A stretch of DNA of 64,000 nt from Bradyrhizobium sp. SK17 (lineage in GTDB: Bacteria; Pseudomonadota; Alphaproteobacteria; Rhizobiales; Xanthobacteraceae), in assembly GCF_002831585.1 (NCBI RefSeq), contig NZ_CP025113.1:1240001-1304000 (forward strand). The letters run 5' to 3'. Numbering within the stretch: position 1 is the stretch's first letter; every line of letters starts with the position of its first letter. The notes beneath the pieces are model-generated. The model was not told where the DNA came from and did no database searches. It saw only the letters and a list, made by a program, of their open reading frames with translations. Shown here piece by piece: positions 28,787-37,991 of the stretch. Made by a program: the position numbers and the translations under genes.

Positions 28787-29563
28787 ATGGCCTCCCTCTC
28801 CCTCATCCCCTCCGACATCTCGACCAACATCGCGCTGGCGATCTGCGCGATCGCCTTCGTGTCGGGCACCGCGCGCGGCTTCTCCGGGTTCGGCTCGGCG
28901 CTGATCTTCATGCCGCTCGCCAGCAGCGTTGCGGCGCCGCGGCTGGTGGCGGCGCTGCTGCTGATCATCGATTTCATCGCCGCCACGCCGATGCTGCCGA
29001 ATGCCTGGACCCACGCCGACCGCAAGGCGACCGCTGTCATGGTGGCCGGTGCGCTGGTCGGCGTTCCCATCGGCACCTATTTCCTCACCGTGCTCGACCC
29101 GGTGACCACGCGCTGGATCATCTCCGGCTTCGTCGCGGCGCTGCTGGTGCTATTGCTGTCGGGCTGGCGCTACCACGGCAAGGATCACGCCGCGCTCTCG
29201 ATCGGCGTCGGCGGCCTCTCGGGCTTTTGCAGCGGCCTCGCGCAGACCGGCGGCCCGCCGATCGTCGCCTACTGGCTGGGACGCCCGATCTCATCGGTGA
29301 TCTCGCGCGCCAACATCGTGCTGTTCTTCGGCGCCTCGGATTTCTTCTCGCTGGTCAGCTACTGGTTCACCGGACTGATCACGATCGAATCGGCCAAGTT
29401 CTCGCTGATCGTCGGTCCAATCTATGGCATCGGCGTCTGGTTCGGCGCCTCGCTGTTCGGCAAGGCCAGCGAGCAGATGTTTCGCGCGATCTGCTACGCG
29501 CTTATCGCCGCCGCCGTCATCGTCGGCCTGCCGGCGCTTGATGGCATTTTGCGCGGAGGCTAG
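28787..29563 (+). CDS. TSUP family membrane protein (TauE/SafE-like)
   Basis: 258 residues with about eight predicted membrane segments. It has the repeated TSUP pattern: GFSGFGSALIFMPLAS in the first half and GLAQTGGPPIVAYWL in the second. The family moves sulfite, sulfonates or other small organic anions; substrate and direction are unknown here. No sulfur-metabolism gene lies nearby. A palindromic repeat follows the stop and separates it from the next MBL gene. Confidence 0.82.
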   Translation: MASLSLIPSDISTNIALAICAIAFVSGTARGFSGFGSALIFMPLASSVAAPRLVAALLLIIDFIAATPMLPNAWTHADRKATAVMVAGALVGVPIGTYFLTVLDPVTTRWIISGFVAALLVLLLSGWRYHGKDHAALSIGVGGLSGFCSGLAQTGGPPIVAYWLGRPISSVISRANIVLFFGASDFFSLVSYWFTGLITIESAKFSLIVGPIYGIGVWFGASLFGKASEQMFRAICYALIAAAVIVGLPALDGILRGG

Positions 29564-29663
29564 AGCATTTTCGAGCGAAGTGGATACCGGTTCGCGTGAA
29601 GAAAACGCGCCAAGACAAGAACCCAGAGCCCCGTTCCGATTCCATCGGAGCGGGAAAGGCTCT
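29564..29663. repeat. Dispersed element (family D) with a terminal hairpin
   Basis: It starts at the TSUP stop. The core GAAGTGGATACCGGTT resembles the core AAGTGGGCACCGGTT of the element at 47876-47924, so the two are subfamilies. The right part folds strongly: AGAGCC (29625-29630) pairs with GGCTCT (29658-29663), enclosing TCCGAT / ATCGGA. This kind of sequence recurs in Bradyrhizobium intergenic regions. Confidence 0.65.
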
Positions 29664-29703
29664 AGGCTCGGTCCGACCGGATAAAGTCAAGGGAGAGGAA
29701 CCG

Positions 29704-30648
29704 ATGATCGATCGCCGCAATGCATTGAAACTGGCGCTCGGAAGCGCCGCACTGCTCGCGACGCCGGCGGTGCGCGCGCAAGCCACGAAGCCGCGCACAC
29801 GCATCGTGTTCCTCGGCACCAAGGGTGGCCCGCGCGTCGGCACCGGCGCTTCCAATCCCGCCAATCTGCTGGTCGTCAACGACACCCCGATCGTGATCGA
29901 TTGCGGCATGGGCGTCAGCCGGCAGCTAGTCAACGCCGGCGTGCCGATTCCGTCGGTGAAATACATCTTCATCAGCCACCATCATTCCGATCACAATCTC
30001 GAATACGGCAATCTGTTCTACAACGCCTGGGCAGCGGGCCTCTCGACGCCGATCCACTCGTTCGGTCCCAAGGGCATCGAGGCGATGACAAGGGAATACT
30101 GGGAGCTGAACAAGTTCGACGTCGAGACCCGGATCGCGGACGAAGGCCGCCCCGATCCGCGCAAGCTCCTGATCGCGAAGGACATCACCGACGACGGCGT
30201 GGTGCTGAAGACACCGGATGTCACCGTCACCGCGTTCCGCACGCCGCATCCGCCGATCACGGACAACTTTGCCTACAAGTTCGAGACGCCGGATGGCATC
30301 GTCGTGTTTTCCAGCGACACCGCCTACAATCCGAAGCTCGCCGAGTTCGCCAAGGGAGCCGACGTGCTGGTGCACGAATGCCTCTATATCCCCGCGGTCG
30401 ATCGGCTGGTAGCGAAGACCAAGAACGGCGCGACGCTGAAGAAGCATCTGCTCGACAGCCACACCTCGACCGAGGACGTCGGCCGCATCGCCGCTGCCGC
30501 CGGCGTCAAGACGCTGGTCCTGAGCCACTTCGTCCCCGGCGACGATCCCGATGTCACCGATGACGACTGGACCCGCGACGTGAAGACGAACTTCAAGGGC
30601 CGGATCGTGGTGGCGAAGGATCTGATGGAGCTGAAGCTGCCGGTGTGA
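29704..30648 (+). CDS. Exported metallo-beta-lactamase-fold hydrolase, twin-arginine-like signal
   Basis: 314 residues from the ATG at 29704, which has GGGAGAGGA upstream. The N-terminus MIDRRNALKLALGSAALLAT is a twin-arginine-like signal with cleavage near AVRAQA. The metal motif HHHSDH has its ligands at H92, H94, D96 and H97. Later ligand candidates are in FRTPHPPI, SSDTAYN and LSHFVPGDD. The substrate is unknown; the family resembles periplasmic tRNase Z-like hydrolases. It is a distant paralogue of the protein at 14281-15306. Confidence 0.83.
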   Translation: MIDRRNALKLALGSAALLATPAVRAQATKPRTRIVFLGTKGGPRVGTGASNPANLLVVNDTPIVIDCGMGVSRQLVNAGVPIPSVKYIFISHHHSDHNLEYGNLFYNAWAAGLSTPIHSFGPKGIEAMTREYWELNKFDVETRIADEGRPDPRKLLIAKDITDDGVVLKTPDVTVTAFRTPHPPITDNFAYKFETPDGIVVFSSDTAYNPKLAEFAKGADVLVHECLYIPAVDRLVAKTKNGATLKKHLLDSHTSTEDVGRIAAAAGVKTLVLSHFVPGDDPDVTDDDWTRDVKTNFKGRIVVAKDLMELKLPV

Positions 30649-30658
30649 GGCTTGCTAC

Positions 30659-30764
30659 GTCATTCCGGGGCGACGCGTAGCGTCGAGCCCGGAATCCATC
30701 GGGCCGCATGCATCGTAGATAAATGGATTCCGGGCTCTCGCTTCGCGAGCCCCGCAGTGGCGAC
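30659..30764. repeat. Inverted-repeat element (family B, copy 2)
   Basis: The left outer arm GTCATTCCGGGGC (30659-30671) and the inner arms GAGCCCGGAATCCA (30685-30698) / complement (30724-30737) are identical to copy 1 at 20817-20919. The right outer arm (30749-30764) has decayed. The central loop differs. Confidence 0.75.
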
Positions 30765-30852
30765 GTGGATAGAGCGGCGCGCTCATGCCACTGATTTGCC
30801 CGACGACGCAAGCCTTGCGCATCCAGCAGCGACGCCCGATCTCACCCCACGC

Positions 30853-32265
30853 TCAATTCATCGGCTCCGCCGAGCGACGCGGCGTGCGGCGCTTGTGTCT
30901 TGCGGCAGGCGCCGGCGTCTCCGGCGCAGCCTCCTTCACCCCGCCGATCCTGCGCAGCGCGGCATCGGCGGCACGCTCGCCACTCTCCCAGGCGCCGTCG
31001 ACGGTCCCCCACAGCGTCTCGTGGGTGGCCTCGCCCGCGAGATACATCGCGCCGATCGGCTCGGTCAGGATCCGGCGGGAGAACTGCGCGCCCGGTGCCG
31101 CCGCCGACATCGCACCGAGGATGAAGGGCGATGCATTCCAGCGCGTCGCACTGGTCTTCTTGATGGATGCTCCGACCTCGCTGCCATAGAGCCGCGTCAG
31201 CCATTCCACCGCGAACGCAATCATCGCCTTCTCGCCCTGCGCCGACAGCTCGCGGCCGAACGAGCCCGCGACGTCGATCGTGCACAGCGAGGAGCCGGCG
31301 ATGTTGCCGTAGAGCAGCGCGGTCTTGGTCGAATTGCTCTGCTCGATGATGACGTCGTCGCGCGACAGCCCGAGCGGGTTGCCCGGAATCTCCAGCGCGA
31401 TGCGATCATAGCTGCCGAGGCTGAGTTTGGCGGCGGCATCCAGCGAACGCTTCGGAAGCTCGGGCGCAAACTTGATATTGCCGCTCGCCAGCACGTTGCT
31501 CGACACGGTGACGATGGCGGCGCGCGCGACGATCTTGCCGGAGGCCGTCTCGACCGTGACGTCGCGATTGCTCCACAGGATGCGCTGCGCCGGCGTCGAC
31601 AGCACGAGCGGCAGGCCCTCGCCGAGCTTCGCGATCAGCGCGCCGAGGCCCTGCCGGCAGGCGATCGCGGTGTTGCGATCCTGCGCGCGCACCTTGTCGA
31701 CGGCGGAGAGGTCCTTCAGGTCCTTGCCGCTGAAATTGGCGCCGAGCAGGAATTCGGCGGTGCCGGCCCAATCGCCGAGGTCCTTCGGCATCGCAGCGGC
31801 GCAGGCGATATCGGCCTTGCGCGAGGCGTCGTCGATAGCGCGATTGGCGCGCACCAGCGCGGCCAGGAATTCCTCGGTCTCGCCGGGACGGGCGTAGCGC
31901 CGGCCGATGCGAATCTTCTGGCCCGCGGGCGCCGTGACGATGTCGAGGCCCGCGGAACGCGCCAGCCGGATCATCGGATTGGTTTCGGGATTGTGCATCC
32001 AGCGCGCGCCACGGTCGAACGGCGCATCGAATGTCGTTGCGTCGGTCTGGCAGCGGCCGCCGACCTGGCCCGACGCCTCCACCACGATCACCTTGCGGTT
32101 CGCCGCAGCGATCCGTCGCGCCGCGGCGATGCCTGCGGCCCCGGCGCCGATCACGACGATGTCGGCCTCGCGCGGCAGCGGCGCAGCAACGGCCCGGCCG
32201 CCCAGCACCGGCGCCAGAGCGAGAGCCGCCGACGCCGACAGGAAATCGCGGCGGGTCACTGGCAT
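30853..32265 (-). CDS. FAD-dependent amine oxidase-like protein with Tat signal
   Basis: 470 residues. The N-terminus TRRDFLSASAALALAPVLG is a typical twin-arginine signal. The FAD-binding GxGxxG motif is VVIGAGAAGIAAARR (about 37-51), followed by VEASGQVGGRC. The C-terminal FAD motif is YLAGEATHETLWGTVDGAWESG. It resembles flavin monoamine oxidases. It would oxidise an amine in the periplasm with peroxide release; the substrate is unknown. The C-terminus is a basic Ala/Pro/Arg tail. No operon partners. Confidence 0.82.
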   Translation of the reverse strand: MPVTRRDFLSASAALALAPVLGGRAVAAPLPREADIVVIGAGAAGIAAARRIAAANRKVIVVEASGQVGGRCQTDATTFDAPFDRGARWMHNPETNPMIRLARSAGLDIVTAPAGQKIRIGRRYARPGETEEFLAALVRANRAIDDASRKADIACAAAMPKDLGDWAGTAEFLLGANFSGKDLKDLSAVDKVRAQDRNTAIACRQGLGALIAKLGEGLPLVLSTPAQRILWSNRDVTVETASGKIVARAAIVTVSSNVLASGNIKFAPELPKRSLDAAAKLSLGSYDRIALEIPGNPLGLSRDDVIIEQSNSTKTALLYGNIAGSSLCTIDVAGSFGRELSAQGEKAMIAFAVEWLTRLYGSEVGASIKKTSATRWNASPFILGAMSAAAPGAQFSRRILTEPIGAMYLAGEATHETLWGTVDGAWESGERAADAALRRIGGVKEAAPETPAPAARHKRRTPRRSAEPMN

Positions 32266-32462
32266 GACATAGCTTCTGGCATGGTTTCCGGGGGCTTGCA
32301 GGGAATGGGAACGCTTCGCGAACTGTGCCGCATCTCACCGACCGCAGCAACACTCATGGTAAATCAATCATGATTGATCGATTGAGCGCATGAACTAAAT
32401 TGCAACGGCTTGCGACCATGATTAGGTGAAAACAAGCGGTCATAGAACCGCTGGGGGAATCC

Positions 32463-33344
32463 ATGGGCGTGATGCTCGATACCGTTGGTAAATGGATCGC
32501 GGGGTACTTGTCGAAGGAAGTGCCCGGCTACGAGCCGTTCACGCCGAGCGACCCCGACCATCTGCGCGGCATCATCCAAGAAGGCGATGTCCTCCTCGTC
32601 GAGGGCAACAACCGTATCTCCGGCATCATCAAATACCTGACGCAGTCGACTTGGTCGCATGCCGCGCTGTTCGTCGGACCGATCGACGGCGCATTCGAAC
32701 CTGACGGCGAACAGCACGTGCTGATCGAGGCCAATGTCGGCGAAGGCGTGACCTCCGCGCCGCTGTCGAAATATTTCACCTATCACACCAGGCTCTGCCG
32801 GCCGGTCGGTTTGTCCTACGAGGACCGCACCACGGTGTGCCGCTATGCGATCAACCGCATCGGCTTCGGCTACGACACCAAGAACATCGTCGATCTGGCG
32901 CGCTACCTGTTTCCGCTGCCGATCCCGCAGCGCTGGCGGCGGCGCATGATCGCGTTTGGCTCCGGCGATCCGACCAAGATCATCTGCTCGGCGCTGATCG
33001 CGCAGGCGTTCGACGCCGTGCGCTATCCGATCCTGCCCAAGATCACGCGTGCCGCCAGCCGCAAGGCGCGCCGCGAGATCCTGCATATCCGCGATTCCTC
33101 GCTCTACATGCCGCGCGATTTCGACATCTCGCCCTATTTCGAAATCGTCAAACCCACCATCGTGCACGGTTTCGACTACACGGCCCTGCACTGGGCCGAC
33201 AAGCAGAAGCCGCTCCAGGAGGTAGCCGGCGAATTCGGTGTGTTTCCAGAATGCAAGTCGCCGCCGCTTATTCCTGAAGCGATTGACGAGGAGGCGGCGC
33301 TTCCGGCTGCAGAAGTGACGACGGCCGAGACCGCACCGGTGTGA
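32463..33344 (+). CDS. YiiX/YebB-like NlpC/P60-type cysteine hydrolase
   Basis: 293 residues with the permuted papain-like fold of the YiiX group. The catalytic His is likely in TQSTWSHAALFVG and the catalytic Cys in KIICSALIAQAF. Members hydrolyse amide or ester bonds in lipids or peptides; the exact reaction is unknown. There is no signal peptide, but an amphipathic N-terminus could bind membrane. A GGGGGAATCC ribosome-binding site precedes the ATG. Just before it lies a perfect 6-bp hairpin, AGCGGT/ACCGCT. The C-terminal 35 residues are acidic and Ala/Pro-rich. Confidence 0.72.
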   Translation: MGVMLDTVGKWIAGYLSKEVPGYEPFTPSDPDHLRGIIQEGDVLLVEGNNRISGIIKYLTQSTWSHAALFVGPIDGAFEPDGEQHVLIEANVGEGVTSAPLSKYFTYHTRLCRPVGLSYEDRTTVCRYAINRIGFGYDTKNIVDLARYLFPLPIPQRWRRRMIAFGSGDPTKIICSALIAQAFDAVRYPILPKITRAASRKARREILHIRDSSLYMPRDFDISPYFEIVKPTIVHGFDYTALHWADKQKPLQEVAGEFGVFPECKSPPLIPEAIDEEAALPAAEVTTAETAPV

Positions 33345-33528
33345 CACGGCGCCGGCGCCGCGCCGGAGTGGTTAAATCGCCGCGAACAGCTTCATCGATC
33401 CCGCCTGGAATCCGTCTCATTGCCTGGCTTCGCCGTTGAGTTCTCGCGGACGCATCACTAGGGTGCGCGCGCTTCGGCATATTTTCTTTCGGTAGTTTTA
33501 CGGTGTTTCGTTGATCAGTTTCTCGGCG

Positions 33529-35127
33529 ATGGCCGCGGCGTCGGACAAGGATCCGGCGCGCTGGCGCCGTCCGTTCATCACATGGCTGGAGGGGGTCGAG
33601 ACCGGCTGGTCGATCCCGCTGCTGCTCGCGCTCTTTGTCGCGATCTGGACCGGCTACCTCGTCATCGCCTATCTCGGCGCCGGCCTGCATCCCGACGTGC
33701 TCGAGACCTGGACGCTCGGCCGCCATCTCGCATGGGGATATCCCAAACATCCGCCGCTGATGGGCTGGATCGCGCGGGGCTGGACCACGATCTTCCCCCT
33801 CACCGATTGGTCGCTGCAGCTGATGGCGATGGTCAATGCAGCCGCGGCGCTCTGGGCGGTCGACTTGATCTCGCGCCGCTTCGTGCGTGGCGAGAAGCGG
33901 GTGATCGTGCTGCTGCTGTTGATGCTGCTGCCGGTCTATCAATTCCACGCCCAGCGCTTCAACGCCAACACGGTGCTGCTGGCATCCTGGCCGCTGGCGA
34001 CTTACTGCTTCCTGCGGGCGTTCGAGGCACCGAAGCAGATCGGGTGGGCGATCGCGGCCGGTGCGGCCTGCGCGCTCGCGATGCTCGGCAAATATTATTC
34101 GATCTTCCTGGTCGCGAGCTTCGGCTTTGCCGCCGTGCTGCATCCGGACCGCCGCCGCTATTTGCTGTCGGGTTCGCCCTGGATCTCGACGCTGGCGGGA
34201 ACGCTCGTGCTTGGAGCACATCTGCACTGGCTCGCCACGACAGGCGCGACCACGTTCGACTATGCGCTCGCGCATGCCGGCGCCGATCATGTCGCGGCGC
34301 TGTGGGAAGTTGCTTACTTCATCATGGGGCTGAGCGCGGCGCTCTCGGTCGCGGCGGTGACCTGGGTGTTCATTGCCGGCCGAAGGCTCGCGCAATGGCC
34401 GGCGGATTTCCGCGCGATGAACGCAGGGCTCCGTCTGCTACTGCTGATCGCGATCGGAACCATCATGTTTCCGGCCCTCGTCTCGCTGGCGGTCGGCACC
34501 GATCTGCCATCGCTGTGGGCGGTGCAAGGCCTGTTTCTGTTCGTCGTTCTGACCGTATGCGCAACGAGCTATCCGATCGAGCGCTTCTACGTCGTCAACC
34601 TGACGGTGATGGTCGCCGGGATCGCCGTTCTCGCAGTCGTCGTCGGAGCGCCGCTGCACGCGCTCTATCGCAACGCTCACGGCTATGAGGAGGGCCGCGA
34701 CTTCTATCATGCCGTCGCGGCGGAGCTCACCACACGATGGCACGCCGCCGCCACGACGCCGCTCACGGCGGTCAGCGGCGACGATGCGCTGGCCTTCGCC
34801 GCTGCGTTCTACAGTCCGGACCATCCGTTCTATTCGCGGCCGTTTGCCTATCAATACACCTGGGGCTTGCCGCGCAAGACCACGCTTGATCGCGGCTGGG
34901 CCGCATTGTGCTTCTCCGACCAGCCGGATTGCCTGAACTGGATGGCACGCACGACCTTGCGCGCGACCGATGTCATCCGCGCCGAGTTCGATGCCAGGGC
35001 GATGCTGCTGGGCCGGCCCGGCCGGACCCGGCGGGTCGTGATGCTGATCGTACCGCCGTATGACGCAACGCCCGCCGTTCACCCCGAGGTCGAGGATTTC
35101 AGCTCGAACCGCCGCGCCTATGACTGA
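33529..35127 (+). CDS. Glycosyltransferase family 39/ArnT-like membrane protein
   Basis: About 532 residues with ten or more membrane segments. The first periplasmic loop holds the acidic motif DVLETWTLGRHLAWGYPKHP, the DE-type loop expected for GT-C lipid-linked sugar transferases, and is followed by PPLMGWIARG. The C-terminal 150 residues are soluble. It probably transfers a sugar from a polyprenyl donor to LPS, protein or another lipid; the acceptor is unknown. The start is uncertain: ATG at 33529 or TTG at 33511, neither with a good ribosome-binding site. Convergent with the TonB receptor gene. Confidence 0.75.
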   Translation: MAAASDKDPARWRRPFITWLEGVETGWSIPLLLALFVAIWTGYLVIAYLGAGLHPDVLETWTLGRHLAWGYPKHPPLMGWIARGWTTIFPLTDWSLQLMAMVNAAAALWAVDLISRRFVRGEKRVIVLLLLMLLPVYQFHAQRFNANTVLLASWPLATYCFLRAFEAPKQIGWAIAAGAACALAMLGKYYSIFLVASFGFAAVLHPDRRRYLLSGSPWISTLAGTLVLGAHLHWLATTGATTFDYALAHAGADHVAALWEVAYFIMGLSAALSVAAVTWVFIAGRRLAQWPADFRAMNAGLRLLLLIAIGTIMFPALVSLAVGTDLPSLWAVQGLFLFVVLTVCATSYPIERFYVVNLTVMVAGIAVLAVVVGAPLHALYRNAHGYEEGRDFYHAVAAELTTRWHAAATTPLTAVSGDDALAFAAAFYSPDHPFYSRPFAYQYTWGLPRKTTLDRGWAALCFSDQPDCLNWMARTTLRATDVIRAEFDARAMLLGRPGRTRRVVMLIVPPYDATPAVHPEVEDFSSNRRAYD

Positions 35128-37332
35128 TCAGAACGTCGCCGCCAGCGTCAGCCGGACGGCGAGCGGCTCGGCCGGATGCACATGGCGGTCGCCGACGCCG
35201 TCGATCGGCTCGCCGGGCAACCGCGACAGATAGTAGTATTCGATCTGGTTGGTCTGGGCGTTGAAGAGATTGAGGACGTCGAGTTGCAGCCGCATCCCGT
35301 TGTCGAATTTGTAGCCGGCACGGGCGTTGACGATGAACGACGACATCGAGCGCACGCTGTCGTCCTCGATCAGCGGGCGCGGGCCGAAATAGCGGGCGCG
35401 CAGGCTGCCGAACCAGCCGGTGTCGCGGCCGAAGGTGACGCCGCCGCTGGCGACCCAGGCCGGCGCTCCGGGGATGAAATTGCCGACCGGATCAAAATCG
35501 GTGAAGCGGGCGCGGGTATAGGCGAGATCGAAATCGAAGCTCATCCACGGCAGCACCTTGTACTGGTTGGTCCACTCGACGCCGACGCGCCGGCTCGGCC
35601 GGCTCGGCTCGGTGGTGCCGGCGTCGCCGACGAACAGCAATTCGGAATCGAAATCGAGCACGAACACCGCAAGCGACGAGGTCAGCCCGTCGATCGCCTT
35701 GGTGCGGATGCCGAGCTCGGCGCCCTTCGAGCGCACCAGCAGCGGCACGCGTTCGAGCGGCGTCACCTTGTCGTTGGGATCGACCGTGATGGTCGCACCG
35801 CGGATATCGTTGGAATGCAGGCCGAAGCCGGCATTGCCATAGAACTCGGTCTTGGCCCATGGACCGAGCACGATGCCGGCCTTCGGGCTCGTCATCGCCG
35901 CCTGCGCGTTGCCGGAATTCTGCGGCGTATCGCTCAGCACATGGCCGGCGAAATAATCCTCGCGGACGCCAACCGTGGTGCGTAGCCAGTCGGTCCAGCG
36001 CGCGGTGGTATCGGCCCACAGCGCGACGCTGCCTTCCTGCACCTGATCGTTGCGCACGGTGGACAGGATCTCGCGCTGCGCGGTCTTGAACAGGCCGACG
36101 TTGATGTCGTCATAGCGGGTCTGCACGCCGACCCGGGTCTGGGTATCGATCCCAGCGATACGGACATCGAAGGCGTGGCTGGCGTCGACACCATAGACAG
36201 TGCGCCTGTCGGTCTGGCTGAACTGGTCGCCATTGACGGGATCGTCGAGGAAGTAGGTGAAGTCGTTATAGAGTTGCAGCGACGAGCGGATCACATAGGC
36301 GTTGAGCTTGGTCTGGCCGTAGTCGCTTGACTGCGCCCAACTGCCCGACAGGCTGAACCGGCTCGAGGTGCCGCCGTCGGTCGGATTGAGCGAGCCGTAG
36401 CGGTCGATCAGGCCCTGGTCGATCGCGCGCTGCGCCACCTGGTCGGTCGAATTCCAGCCGTTAGAATAGGCCATCGCGGTCAGCGAGAAGCCGTCGGTCG
36501 CGGTGCCCTGGCTGTAGCGCAGCACGCCGTTCAGCTTGCGGATATTGTCAGGCACGTCCCACGGGCCGTTGTATTTGTTCGCCTCGAAAGCTGCGAGCAA
36601 GGTGCCGTCGCCGACCTTGGTCGAGCCCGCGGCCATCGCGCGCTGATAGCCGAAGCTGCCGACCGTGATCTCGGCGATATTCTTCGGCAGCCCGTTGAGA
36701 TAGTTGATGTCGACCGCGCCGGCCGACGCGAAATCGCCCTTGTCCGCAAAATACGGACCCTTGCGGACGTCGACCGACTGGATCAGCTCGGGGATCAGGA
36801 AGTTGATGTCGGCATAGCCCTGGCCGTGGCCATGGGTCGGCATGTTGACCGGCATGCCGTCGACGGTGATGGCGAGATCGGTGCCGTGATCGAGATTGAA
36901 GCCGCGCAGGAAATACTGGTTGGCTTTGCCTTCGCCGGAATGCTGAGTGACGATCAGCCCCGGCACCGCCTCCAGGACTTCGCCGACGCGCGACACCGGT
37001 CGCGCATTCAATTCCTCGCCGCTGATCTGCCGCTCGCTCGCGGCGGTCGGCTGCAGATTGCCGGATATGGTGGCAGCGCCGCCGGTGATGCCGCCGGCGG
37101 CAGAAGTGGGTTGATTAGCTTGCGGCGCAGCCGGCCTGCGGACGCGGGCGGCGACAGGATGCAGGCGCTGGGAGGGCTTGGCACGCCTGGGCGAGGTCTG
37201 ATCGGGCGACGTCACCGTCACCGGCGGCAGTTGTCCGGATGTGGCGGCAACCATCTGCGCTTCGGCGGCCGGTGCGAACGCTGCAATGGATGCGGCGGCG
37301 GGAAATATCCGCCATACAGAACGACGCAACAC
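35128..37332 (-). CDS. TonB-dependent outer-membrane receptor, probable NikR-controlled nickel receptor
   Basis: About 734 residues from a GTG at 37332, giving a signal peptide ending AAFAPAAEA. The open frame reaches a TTG at 37413, which would put the operator almost on the start. The plug domain begins around VGEVLEAVPGLIVTQHSGEGK. The barrel ends LTLAATF with the C-terminal Phe needed for assembly. A His/Pro-rich linker precedes the plug. The gene is divergent from nikR, and a near-consensus NikR operator lies between them. I infer uptake of a nickel complex; cobalt or another metallophore is possible. Confidence 0.85.
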   Translation of the reverse strand: MLRRSVWRIFPAAASIAAFAPAAEAQMVAATSGQLPPVTVTSPDQTSPRRAKPSQRLHPVAARVRRPAAPQANQPTSAAGGITGGAATISGNLQPTAASERQISGEELNARPVSRVGEVLEAVPGLIVTQHSGEGKANQYFLRGFNLDHGTDLAITVDGMPVNMPTHGHGQGYADINFLIPELIQSVDVRKGPYFADKGDFASAGAVDINYLNGLPKNIAEITVGSFGYQRAMAAGSTKVGDGTLLAAFEANKYNGPWDVPDNIRKLNGVLRYSQGTATDGFSLTAMAYSNGWNSTDQVAQRAIDQGLIDRYGSLNPTDGGTSSRFSLSGSWAQSSDYGQTKLNAYVIRSSLQLYNDFTYFLDDPVNGDQFSQTDRRTVYGVDASHAFDVRIAGIDTQTRVGVQTRYDDINVGLFKTAQREILSTVRNDQVQEGSVALWADTTARWTDWLRTTVGVREDYFAGHVLSDTPQNSGNAQAAMTSPKAGIVLGPWAKTEFYGNAGFGLHSNDIRGATITVDPNDKVTPLERVPLLVRSKGAELGIRTKAIDGLTSSLAVFVLDFDSELLFVGDAGTTEPSRPSRRVGVEWTNQYKVLPWMSFDFDLAYTRARFTDFDPVGNFIPGAPAWVASGGVTFGRDTGWFGSLRARYFGPRPLIEDDSVRSMSSFIVNARAGYKFDNGMRLQLDVLNLFNAQTNQIEYYYLSRLPGEPIDGVGDRHVHPAEPLAVRLTLAATF

Positions 37333-37418
37333 CCATGCCCCCGCGTGATACCTGTTACAGTCACGCGACGACCGCACCAGCTTCAACCCATCCCGACCAG
37401 CGAACGCTAGCAAGCACG

Positions 37419-37446
37419 GTATGACGTTACAAGAAATATATCATAT
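37419..37446. promoter_or_regulatory. NikR operator between the TonB receptor and nikR
   Basis: GTATGA at 37419-37424, then 16 bases, then TCATAT at 37441-37446. The established E. coli NikR site is GTATGA-N16-TCATAC, so this matches 11 of 12 defined bases with the exact spacing. It lies 26 bases upstream of nikR and 86 upstream of the preferred receptor start, where nickel-loaded NikR would block both promoters. Confidence 0.85.
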
Positions 37447-37471
37447 TCGCGCTCAGCAACACGGATAGCCC

Positions 37472-37915
37472 ATGCAACGCATCACCATCACCATCGAGGA
37501 TGACCTGCTCGCGGAGATCGACGCCGCCGCCGAAGCGCGCGGCTATCAGAACCGCTCCGAGATCATCCGCGACCTGACGCGCGCCGGTCTCCAGCAAGGC
37601 GCTGAGGCGACCCCGTCAGGGCAATGCGTCGCCGCGCTGGTCTATGTCTATGATCACGCCGCGCGCGACCTGTCGAAACGCCTGGTGCAGAATTTCCACG
37701 GCCATCACGACCTGTCACTGGCGACGCTGCATGTCCATCTCGACGACGATAGCTGCATGGAGGTGACCGCGCTGAAGGGCGCCAGCAGCGAGGTCCGCCA
37801 TCTCGCCGATCATGTCATCGCCGAGCGCGGCGTGCGTTACGGCCGCGTCGTGATGATCCCGACGGCGGCGGACAAGAAGCCGCGCAAGCGAGGACATAAA
37901 CATACGCATGATTGA
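37472..37915 (+). CDS. nikR: Nickel-responsive ribbon-helix-helix regulator NikR
   Basis: 147 residues. The N-terminal ribbon-helix-helix (RITITIEDDLLAEIDAAAEARG) binds DNA. The C-terminal ACT-like domain carries the high-affinity nickel ligands H76, H87, H89 and C95, at exactly the E. coli NikR numbers. The tail is Lys/His-rich. It represses nickel uptake genes when nickel is plentiful. Its own promoter region contains a near-consensus NikR operator shared with the divergent TonB receptor, so autoregulation is likely. Confidence 0.95.
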   Translation: MQRITITIEDDLLAEIDAAAEARGYQNRSEIIRDLTRAGLQQGAEATPSGQCVAALVYVYDHAARDLSKRLVQNFHGHHDLSLATLHVHLDDDSCMEVTALKGASSEVRHLADHVIAERGVRYGRVVMIPTAADKKPRKRGHKHTHD

Positions 37916-37991
37916 GTAAGCCTACCTCTCCCCGCATCCGCCTTCGCCCAAAGGCGGGCGTCGGCGGACAAGAGCGGGGCGAGGGAGAAAG

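Noticed and set aside
37333..37413. Upstream TTG start (37413) for the TonB receptor
   Set aside because: It would place the start within six bases of the NikR operator and put a non-signal-like stretch before the signal peptide.
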